Made by a program: the position numbers and the translations under genes | NCBI GenBank assembly: GCA_040388665.1 | Contig: JAZKBL010000012.1 | Span: 1 to 64,000 of the forward strand | Origin: DAHVFY01 sp040388665 | GTDB lineage: Bacteria > Chlamydiota > Chlamydiia > Chlamydiales > Rhabdochlamydiaceae | DNA length: 64,000 nucleotides | Direction of reading: 5' to 3' | Part shown: in pieces, positions 16,935 to 24,667 of the stretch | Layout: each line of letters opens with the position of its first letter | Numbering within the stretch: position 1 is the first letter of the stretch | Notes under the pieces: generated by a model | What the model was told of the DNA's origin: nothing | Databases searched by the model: none | What the model saw: the letters and a program-made list of their open reading frames with translations, nothing else

Positions 16935-17954
16935 ATGAAAAAAATATGGATTTTGTTTCTTATAGCGCTATCATCACTGTCTTTTAGTTCATCTCTTTTT
17001 TCTGAGGAACTAGAGATCGAACGAAGAGCAGCATTTGATATTGGTTCGGGATCGACTAAAATGATCATTGCTGATGTCGATCTCACTACAAATAAAATTG
17101 TAAATGTAGTGCTAGCCGATGCTATCTATGTTGGACTAAGAGAAAATATAGGTCCTGATGGAGATTTAAGTTCTGACATTCAAAACAAAGCAATTGAGGC
17201 TATTTTAACGTTAATGAAAAAAGCCGCCCCTTTTCAGCCCTTAGCTTATCATGCCGTTGCAACAGAGCCTCTTCGTCTTGCAAAAAATGCTGAAGCATTG
17301 GTGCAACGCATCAAAGATGAAACGGGAGTATCCGTAACCATTCTTTCTCAAAAAGAAGAAGGAGTCTTAGGATTTCTTGGGGCCTTAGCTCAAGCTAAAG
17401 CTGACCCTGATCAAGCAGTCTCTTGGGACTTTGGAGGAGGAAGCTTTCAGATTACAACCAAATGCGGTGACGATTACTTAGTCTATCAAGGTAAACTTGG
17501 AAAAACTCCCATGAAAAATGCTTTGTTGAAAATCCAGAAAAAAGATGCAGAACAAACGTTTAGCCCTAATCCCATCTCAGATTTACAAGCTGAACAGGGC
17601 ATTCAATTCATCAAAAATACTATTCAAGACGTTCCTGTCCAACTTCGTCAAAAATTACATAACCCTGATGTTGTCATATTAGGAATTGGTATCAATCCTT
17701 TATGGGGAATGCAGAATAGTGAAACATTCAATAAAACTCACGTTTTAGAAGAACTTAATAGCAGACTAAACCTCGATGACGCTGCGATAAGAATTAAAGA
17801 CTCCATTCCTGCAGAAAAAAAAGAGTCTTTCACTCATATTGTTTCAAACCTCATTCTAGCTTACGGAATGATGGAGGCTTTAGATATCCCTCAAATCCAT
17901 TATGTGGGCACATACAGCGCAATTGCACTCGGCGCATTACTATCACATAATTAA
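16935..17954 (+). CDS. exported Ppx/GppA-like (ASKHA) phosphatase
   Basis: 339 residues. A signal peptide (about 1-24, ILFLIALSSLSFSSSLFSEE) precedes the ASKHA phosphate-1 motif AAFDIGSGSTKM. The second nucleotide-binding motif is SWDFGGGSFQ. Family members hydrolyse polyphosphate or pppGpp and are normally cytosolic, so the export signal is unusual. Length is close to the minimal two-domain core, without the C-terminal HD-like extension of E. coli Ppx. Its stop codon shares TTAA with the stop of the convergent chimeric gene. Confidence 0.78.
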   Translation: MKKIWILFLIALSSLSFSSSLFSEELEIERRAAFDIGSGSTKMIIADVDLTTNKIVNVVLADAIYVGLRENIGPDGDLSSDIQNKAIEAILTLMKKAAPFQPLAYHAVATEPLRLAKNAEALVQRIKDETGVSVTILSQKEEGVLGFLGALAQAKADPDQAVSWDFGGGSFQITTKCGDDYLVYQGKLGKTPMKNALLKIQKKDAEQTFSPNPISDLQAEQGIQFIKNTIQDVPVQLRQKLHNPDVVILGIGINPLWGMQNSETFNKTHVLEELNSRLNLDDAAIRIKDSIPAEKKESFTHIVSNLILAYGMMEALDIPQIHYVGTYSAIALGALLSHN

Positions 17955-18139
17955 GTGCTCAATGAAAGCTCAGCAGAGATGATTGAGGGATCTTCTGTTG
18001 GCTTCATTGTGAACTTGAACTTTTTGCGTGCTTCATGAGCGAATCTCACATATTCCGGCGTCTGATGAGCAGTAGCTTGGAGATCTTTAAAAAATAACAC
18101 AGTAAAAAAAGCAAGTAAACTAACGATTTTGGCCATCAT
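17951..18139 (-). pseudogene. chimeric mini-gene: RHS-partner signal peptide fused to acyl-CoA synthetase tail
   Basis: 62 codons. The first 38 residues (KIVSLLAFFTVLFFK to HEARK) match the N-terminus of the adjacent RHS 2 partner at 19385; DNA 18030-18139 is over 90% the same as 19273-19385 by eye. The last 23 residues (KFKFTMKPTEDPSII to LST) match the C-terminus of the synthetase at 24668. The leader TCTGGAGCTTAAAATG is identical to that of the RHS 2 gene. The junction has T-rich microhomology. It is probably a recombination scar, although it keeps a ribosome binding site and an intact frame and could still be translated. Confidence 0.75.
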
Positions 18140-18158
18140 TTTAAGCTCCAGAACTTTA

Positions 18159-19385
18159 TTAGTTGCCTTTAGGCGTGACAAGCTTGCCTTGGTCGTATTC
18201 CCACTCGCGAAGCGATCCACCTTCTGCCCGCCATAGACTTACTTTCCCATGAAGTAATCCATTTTGATACGGTACAGAGGCTTTTAGACCCCATCCTCCG
18301 AGATATCGTGTAGCTTGTTCTCCATGTAGCTGTCCTGCTGCATTATAATAGTAAGTTGCAGCCAGGCGTCCTGATGTTTCATAAGGGAAAAACGTCATAT
18401 GACATCCCTGCTTAAGACCTTCCTTAAAATAGCCTTTAAAAGCCTCGGTGCAATCGGGATACCAACCATGCATATGGCCATCAGGTTTTCCATTTTTCCA
18501 TTGCACTTTTACTTTTAGTTCTCCATTTGGCCAGTACTCGGTATATTCTCCAGTACTCGATTCAAGTTCTTTTGCTGCAATCTTTTTAAAAAATTCCTCG
18601 TCAAAATACTTTTCGGCAACACCTTTAATCCTTTCTCGAATCGCTTCTGCGACACTATTACAAAAATTAGAACTAGAAAGTGCTAGGATTTTTAACTCAT
18701 CTCCCGAACCATATTGAGCAAGAATTAATTCTTCTTGTTTAGCAGTCAATTTAGAGTTTGTTCTTATTTCTTTAGAAACTTCATTAGAACGTTTGTGTTT
18801 TGCCTCTCTTGTCTTATCAACAAGGGATATATGAGGAGGCTGCTCTATTCCAAGTTTTTTTAAAGCCTCATCATAGCTTTCACAAAGCACTTCATGATAG
18901 TCATCTAATCCTCTTTCTTTGCCCTTAGTTGCAGATTCATAGATAACATCGCCTTTGAAGTCATTACAGACAAAAGCGATGCTTCCATCAGTACGTGTAA
19001 TGCCATTTTCATTTTTAAAATACAGAAAAACTTTGGCATCATGAATATCAAGTGGATAATAACGCAAATAAGGGCGTAATTGCTCATGAGCATGAAGTAC
19101 CTCGCGAAATCTTTCTACTGCAGGGATAAGAAGCTTTCTCGCTTCTTCAATAGAACCTTTTTTAAAAACATGAAATGATGCAGTAAGTTCTTCAACATCA
19201 TAAGGTACGCTGGTACCTGTGCTGCTACATTTCCAACCATGTTTTTGTTCCATTTCCTTGATAAAATTTTTACGTGCTTCATGTGAGAATCTCACATATT
19301 CCGGCGTCTGATGAGCAGTAGCTTGAGAATTTTTAAAAAACAACATAGTAAAAAAAGCAAGTAAACTAACGATTTTGAGCATCAT
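18159..19385 (-). CDS. exported partner of RHS protein 2 with YwqK-type MORN repeats (candidate immunity protein)
   Basis: 408 residues, starting inside the 3' end of the RHS 2 gene (20-base overlap). It has a signal peptide (about 1-24) and a domain shared with the other RHS partners: EAR (81-83), RPYL (104-107) and YDEAL (171-175). A Lys/Glu-rich middle follows, then residues about 275-405 form repeats of the MORN_2/YwqK type (EYWPNGELKVKVQWKNGKPDG, LHGEQATRY, LHGKVSLW). YwqK-family proteins are annotated as antitoxins of polymorphic toxins, which supports an immunity role. Binding to the RHS tip is inferred. Confidence 0.8.
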   Translation of the reverse strand: MMLKIVSLLAFFTMLFFKNSQATAHQTPEYVRFSHEARKNFIKEMEQKHGWKCSSTGTSVPYDVEELTASFHVFKKGSIEEARKLLIPAVERFREVLHAHEQLRPYLRYYPLDIHDAKVFLYFKNENGITRTDGSIAFVCNDFKGDVIYESATKGKERGLDDYHEVLCESYDEALKKLGIEQPPHISLVDKTREAKHKRSNEVSKEIRTNSKLTAKQEELILAQYGSGDELKILALSSSNFCNSVAEAIRERIKGVAEKYFDEEFFKKIAAKELESSTGEYTEYWPNGELKVKVQWKNGKPDGHMHGWYPDCTEAFKGYFKEGLKQGCHMTFFPYETSGRLAATYYYNAAGQLHGEQATRYLGGWGLKASVPYQNGLLHGKVSLWRAEGGSLREWEYDQGKLVTPKGN

Positions 19386-22300
19386 AGAATTTATACCCTT
19401 CTTTTTTTAATTCTTTTAACCCTTCCATATAAGCCTCTCGATATGTACTTCCAAGTACTGCATGATCGGCGAGATAGAATGACCTTTCACTCCATTTTGA
19501 TATGCAAGCAACAATACGTATATCATAATTTGGGTCATTAAGAAAGGGTTTAGCAAACCGTTTTGTAACGTGATCGCTCTCGGAATAAAAATCGATCGCT
19601 TTATGGGCAAATTCATTAGATAGGGGTTCTGCAGCCCCTACGCCAATAGATAAGTACGTGTTTTTAATATAATCTTTGTTTTTTCCAGAAGCCAGAGAAA
19701 TACTTCTAGTGGCAACTAAGCCACCCTCGCTGTGGGGAGATGTTAACATGTAATTACCTTCATGGTAGGTATCAATGAATTCTGTGGCAGTTTCGATGAA
19801 GTGTTTTTCAATTGTGATACGGTCAGTCATTTTGCCTTCTCTTTCTATCTTGACTCTTTCCAGACTGTCTCCAAGCGACAGGCTTGCGAAGTACATCCCA
19901 ATAAGAAGTGGCTTTTCGGGGATTGCATCGTACCTCTTTTGCGACATTCCGATGAAATCGCCGAGGGTGTTTTCGATCCCATGGATGGGATGAAGAAGCC
20001 CAATGTAGCCCTGACCTTGGGGCATGAGTTCCCCAAAATAATCGAAGAAGTTAAAGCAGCCCATGTCCATCTCTTCGGGGGTAAATTTCAAACGATGAAG
20101 GTGACCGCAAGCAAAAACGAAGGTCGTAGAGATACCACCACAAATTCCGGGATAGGGTTGGACTTTTTGGGCGAGGATACTGATGTCTGTAATGGGTACG
20201 TAAGCACTAATCTCGTGTTCACCGAATAGGGATTCTGACCTGAGTCCAAAGAGATCGAGTCGGTTAAGGGGGTTGTTGAGAACATAGAGGTAGAGGTTGA
20301 GACCATCGGTGTAGCCGGCGGGGTCGGGGGTGAGCCATCTGCCGAAGGTAGGGTCGTAAAAGCGGTAGCCGAAGTAGATGAGGCCTGTTTCTTCTGTGCG
20401 TTTTGAAGAGAAGCGCCAGGGATTGCGGTGAGAGGTGGTGCTTTCTTCATTTCCAAAGGCTGTGAGGTTATAACTCTCTGCGATGTAGCCATCCAGGGAA
20501 ACGAGAGCGATGATATTGCCGCTAAAGTCGTGTAGGGGTGCAAAGACATCGGAGGAAAGTTCTAGCGCGATGGCGCCGCCGATTTCGCCTTTGATTCCAA
20601 GACCGAGGACTTTTAGCTCTTGGAGTATTCCTCCTTGGAAGGTACCGATCTCCCGCTCTTTGTCATAGAGGTAGAATTGGGGTTCTAGGCCGAGAATTTC
20701 CTTGGAATAGAGACGCGAGAGCGGGTCATAGGTGTAGCGGACGGTTTTCTCTCCTGATTTGATCTCAGTTAATCTTCCTAGTGCGTCGTAAGAATAGATA
20801 TAGGTGTCGAACAAGGTAATTTTTTGGAGGGGGTTGCCATCGAGATCATATTTGAGTTCGTCTGTTGCGGTTTTTTGTAGTTCAAGAGAGTCGCTGAATT
20901 CGTAATTTGTGGAATTGCCCAAGGAATCGAAGTTATAATGGATGTCATTTTCTATTTGGAGTTGATTCAATGGGTCGTAGGTATAAGTCTTTTCTCCGAA
21001 AAGCGTGGTTGTCATTTTTTTTACAAGGTGTGTGGGTCCAAAGCTGACGGATTGTGAAAGGTAGGGAGAAGTTTGCCTTGAAGGTCTTTCGAAATGGTCA
21101 TGTTCTGTCTCTATGGTGCCGAGATTTCCGATCATCTCTTCGAGCACGACATGTCCGTTTTCATCAAAGAAGCTATAGGTATGCTGATAGAGCGGTGTCC
21201 CTGATGAATTATATCTAGCAACGCTCGACATGTGCATCCCATGATAAGTGTAACGGATGAAAGATCCATCGGGGAGAATGAGCTCTTTGCAGCGTCCTTG
21301 TGCGTCATAACTTCGGCTGCACCCCCCGTTTTCATGGATGAGTTCGCCAAAAAGATTATAAGAACGTGTCAGTGTGCGCTTGAAAACGTGGTCGAGGATT
21401 CGGATCTCTTGCGGTGAGTAGAAATATTCATAATGGATTGTGCCGTCGGAGCTGAAAAGCTCTAATGTACGTCCAAGTCCGTCACAAGTTGTTGTGATCC
21501 TGATTCCTCCGGGAAGGGTTTTTTCTGTCTTATTTTCCAGGGGAAAATAGTCGAATGTCGTCTTCTTACCGCCGGCATCGATTTGCCGAATCATCTGTCT
21601 CATCAAGTTGTAGTTTAAGCAGGTGGTGAGAGTTTTTAAGGGATGTATGCCTCTATAGAGGGTCGTGATTATTTTAGCTTTGTTATTGGAGCGGTCATAG
21701 AAAATCTCTTCTTTAGAATAGGTCTTTTCAGCAGCATCTTTCTTTTTTACAAGAACCAGACGATTGACCGGATCATAGGTTTCTATGCTGATATGACCTA
21801 AAGGATCGATGGTGGTTTTTGTACTATCAGTATAGATAAACTGCGTGATGTTGCCGTCAGGATCGGTGTGTGTTTTTAGTCTGCCTTCTTCATCGTAAGA
21901 AAAAAAGTCAAGAGCCTCTTTTTGGGAAGTGATTCTTCGAGCTGATGCTTTTCTGCTATCCTCATAGATGAAGTACATTTCATTTTCTCTACGAGAGGCG
22001 GTATCCTCTATCCACTCGTGGATCACATTGCCTATAACATCATGAATTTGAACATGGGTGGTGCACCCATCTGAGGTACGCTCTAAAAAGCCGAGGGCAT
22101 CGTATTCAAAGATTCGAATTCTATCCTCTGTCTCTTCGCGGATTTTCCGCCCAGCGCCATCGTAGATGTAATCTGTTGTGAGTCCACGGGGATCTGTATA
22201 AGACTTGAGATGGTAGGCATCATAGCTCCATGTCTCCTCACTGAGAATGTCGCTCGAAGAAGAAGCGATGATCTTTTTGATCATCCTTTGCAAGATGTCG

Positions 22301-24591
22301 TAGCTATAGCTAATCTCTGTCAGATCGGGGAGAATCGTCTTTGCAAGGGTGCTGTTTTTGTTGTAGATGTGGTGCGTTTCTGTTCCATTTGGATGAATGA
22401 TTCTATAAGGTTTTCCGAAAGTTGTATAAAATGTTTCTGTATGTGCTCCACGTAAATCAGTTTCTGAGGTGAGATGCCCCTGGATGTCGTAGCCATACTG
22501 CAAAACAGGCTCATAAAGTTCGCCATTTTCATCATGGACTTTTGGCAGCCTGGTTGCAATGCATCTTGAAAAGGGATCGTAATCGTATTTAGTCTCATGC
22601 CCCTTGAAATCTTTTTTAACAAATGCTCTTCCCTTGAGATCATAATTTACGCTTGCTGTTTTAGAACCTACTTCTGTTTTGATGAGCCTTCCTGCCGGAT
22701 CATACGTTAATATGCGCGTCTGTTTTCCCGGCTCCGTCTCCTCTTCCAGCTCATCTCTTAAGTTATAACGATAAGTGCTCCATTGTCCAAGGGGATCTTT
22801 TTTTGCAATGACGTTACCATGACTATCATATTTCGTTTCGAGGGTATAGCGGTGGTGTCCATTGCTATCAAAAAAGCGCTCTTGTGTGATGCGATTTTTT
22901 GTATAGACATACTCAATGCGATTGAGAAGGACATTTTGCTGACCATCCTGGTAATAGTGAGCAACGCTGTCCGGTAGTCCGTTAGGATTATGTTTGTACC
23001 ACCTGATGCGTCTTTCTGTGACAGAAGTTAAATCATGGTGATCTGTCGAAATTCCATTATCTGTAATTTCTTCAAAAAGAAGATGATCCCCGTCGTAAAA
23101 GAAAAATTCCCTTCGAATGATGTTGGAACCATCATAAGTAAACTTGGCTGTAAGAAGGTTTGTACCTGGAAAATAATGGTAGCGATAGGTCGGACCATTT
23201 TCCTCCTCTTCGACTGTCTTAACATTGAATCCAGGGAGGTATTCATAATACTTGTAATAACTCTCTTCACCCGAATACTTTCCCCAGTCAAATCGCTCTT
23301 TTGCAGTGCCGGTGAGATTGCCAATGAGAATCTCTTCTTTTATATTTTCATAAGAATCATAGTTAAATTGTTTGCCAAAAATCGCCTTGCCATTCGCATC
23401 GCAAAGAACCCTACTCTCCAAGAGATGCCCTTGCCAGATAAACTGCTGATATGCGTAAAGCTGATCATGTTCATCAAAATATTCGATCCTATCGACATGT
23501 TCCTTGCAATATCGATAACGGGTAAGAATATTACCCGCATCGCGCACATCTGTTACGCCTTCCTGGTAGGAAAAAGAGGCCACTTTGCCCGTAGGACCAT
23601 CGATAGAGCTGACTCTATCTGCATGCAGAGGTTTTTTATGTGGCTTCTTTTTCCATTTTTCTTCCTCTTTTTTATCTCCAGGAAGACAGTAATGCGCTGT
23701 AAACTGATGTTTTCCTTCTACTTGAAATGTTTCTACACGAACACCAATGCCACTCCGAGCCCCACTATAAAGGAAATGTTCGCTTGGAATGCGATTACTA
23801 TCTAAATGTTTAAAATAATATCTGTCATTGTATTCTCTTGTATAATAGCGAAAGTGGTTCCCATCGGATGTTTCAAGATGAAGGTGATGAGGCGGTTTTT
23901 TCTCCAGCACATCCATCGTAATCCAGGAAAAAATTTTGGAACCATCCGGATTTGCGAGCGCGATTTTTTTAAGACTGCCATTCGAGTAAGAATAGAGGAT
24001 CTGGTGTCCGTTTGGGAGGGTTTCTTGCTTAAGCAGATAAAAATATTGGGAAGAACCTTGCTCATAGATCCGTTTTCCACCGTTTGGTAAAATAAGAGTG
24101 GCTCGGGCCTGTTTAGTATCAAGCCAAAAGTGATGTCTTGACTGGCAAACTTGTCGATGATCTAGATTACGGTTCCATCCAATCGGTCCAAAAAATCCGG
24201 GATTCTTCCATGTACAATCAATGAAATGAAAAGAGGCCCCTGAGCTTTCAGTTAAATAAGCCTCATGTTCTATTCCCTTGGACTCTTTAACTAGTAGATA
24301 AAGATGAGAAAAGAGATTCCATCCTCCTGCAAAGTTCCATTTCCCCTTCATTGTATGACGAGTCTTATCGCTATTGTCTCGTGCGCGCTCTAAAGCTCCT
24401 GCGCTTGTGTAGGAACGGATGATGGGAAGAGGTGTGGGACCTTTTACAACATTGTCTTCCATCAAAAGATTGAGATGGCCGGTGATCACATTAACGTGAT
24501 GACAAAGAGTGTAATCCTCTTCGGCAAGAAGAAAATCCTGCACACTATGTGCCAAAATAGGAAGTAGTAGAAGCAGATAACGTAATAACAT
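19366..24591 (-). CDS. RHS/YD-repeat protein 2, exported, with C-terminal alpha/beta-hydrolase-like tip
   Basis: 1741 residues. A signal peptide (about 1-18, LLRYLLLLLPILAHS) precedes an RHS N-terminal region (HVNVITGHLNLLMEDN), then many YD repeats (YRYNLRDEL, YDYDPFSRC, YIYDGAGRK, YSYDALGRL and others). The core SSKRTEETGLIYFG...DGLNLYLYVL...LFGL ends near residue 1455. The tip holds S1621 in HSEGG, D1673 in SESDH and H1710 in ADHAV, a plausible Ser-Asp-His triad. There is no PAAR or VgrG part, so delivery looks Sec-dependent rather than type VI. GGAG before the ATG and an upstream promoter suggest one transcript with the partner gene. Confidence 0.93.
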   Translation of the reverse strand: MLLRYLLLLLPILAHSVQDFLLAEEDYTLCHHVNVITGHLNLLMEDNVVKGPTPLPIIRSYTSAGALERARDNSDKTRHTMKGKWNFAGGWNLFSHLYLLVKESKGIEHEAYLTESSGASFHFIDCTWKNPGFFGPIGWNRNLDHRQVCQSRHHFWLDTKQARATLILPNGGKRIYEQGSSQYFYLLKQETLPNGHQILYSYSNGSLKKIALANPDGSKIFSWITMDVLEKKPPHHLHLETSDGNHFRYYTREYNDRYYFKHLDSNRIPSEHFLYSGARSGIGVRVETFQVEGKHQFTAHYCLPGDKKEEEKWKKKPHKKPLHADRVSSIDGPTGKVASFSYQEGVTDVRDAGNILTRYRYCKEHVDRIEYFDEHDQLYAYQQFIWQGHLLESRVLCDANGKAIFGKQFNYDSYENIKEEILIGNLTGTAKERFDWGKYSGEESYYKYYEYLPGFNVKTVEEEENGPTYRYHYFPGTNLLTAKFTYDGSNIIRREFFFYDGDHLLFEEITDNGISTDHHDLTSVTERRIRWYKHNPNGLPDSVAHYYQDGQQNVLLNRIEYVYTKNRITQERFFDSNGHHRYTLETKYDSHGNVIAKKDPLGQWSTYRYNLRDELEEETEPGKQTRILTYDPAGRLIKTEVGSKTASVNYDLKGRAFVKKDFKGHETKYDYDPFSRCIATRLPKVHDENGELYEPVLQYGYDIQGHLTSETDLRGAHTETFYTTFGKPYRIIHPNGTETHHIYNKNSTLAKTILPDLTEISYSYDILQRMIKKIIASSSSDILSEETWSYDAYHLKSYTDPRGLTTDYIYDGAGRKIREETEDRIRIFEYDALGFLERTSDGCTTHVQIHDVIGNVIHEWIEDTASRRENEMYFIYEDSRKASARRITSQKEALDFFSYDEEGRLKTHTDPDGNITQFIYTDSTKTTIDPLGHISIETYDPVNRLVLVKKKDAAEKTYSKEEIFYDRSNNKAKIITTLYRGIHPLKTLTTCLNYNLMRQMIRQIDAGGKKTTFDYFPLENKTEKTLPGGIRITTTCDGLGRTLELFSSDGTIHYEYFYSPQEIRILDHVFKRTLTRSYNLFGELIHENGGCSRSYDAQGRCKELILPDGSFIRYTYHGMHMSSVARYNSSGTPLYQHTYSFFDENGHVVLEEMIGNLGTIETEHDHFERPSRQTSPYLSQSVSFGPTHLVKKMTTTLFGEKTYTYDPLNQLQIENDIHYNFDSLGNSTNYEFSDSLELQKTATDELKYDLDGNPLQKITLFDTYIYSYDALGRLTEIKSGEKTVRYTYDPLSRLYSKEILGLEPQFYLYDKEREIGTFQGGILQELKVLGLGIKGEIGGAIALELSSDVFAPLHDFSGNIIALVSLDGYIAESYNLTAFGNEESTTSHRNPWRFSSKRTEETGLIYFGYRFYDPTFGRWLTPDPAGYTDGLNLYLYVLNNPLNRLDLFGLRSESLFGEHEISAYVPITDISILAQKVQPYPGICGGISTTFVFACGHLHRLKFTPEEMDMGCFNFFDYFGELMPQGQGYIGLLHPIHGIENTLGDFIGMSQKRYDAIPEKPLLIGMYFASLSLGDSLERVKIEREGKMTDRITIEKHFIETATEFIDTYHEGNYMLTSPHSEGGLVATRSISLASGKNKDYIKNTYLSIGVGAAEPLSNEFAHKAIDFYSESDHVTKRFAKPFLNDPNYDIRIVACISKWSERSFYLADHAVLGSTYREAYMEGLKELKKEGYKFYDAQNR

Positions 24592-24620
24592 TTTAAGCTC
24601 CAGACCCGATTAAAGGCAGG

Positions 24621-24650
24621 ATTCTAAAAGTTAAAACACTTTTTCAGCAA
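24621..24650 (-). promoter_or_regulatory. possible promoter of RHS 2 locus
   Basis: Read on the minus strand: TTGCTG (24650-24645), 18 bases, TAGAAT (24626-24621). Transcription would start near 24614, between the synthetase stop and the RHS ATG. Confidence 0.42.
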
Positions 24651-24667
24651 GATTGTTTTTTATTCTA

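Noticed and set aside
23035..23805. 256-codon open frame on the plus strand inside RHS gene 2
   Set aside because: It is opposite YD-repeat coding sequence, has no ribosome binding site or family motif, and its composition is that of a reversed RHS gene.
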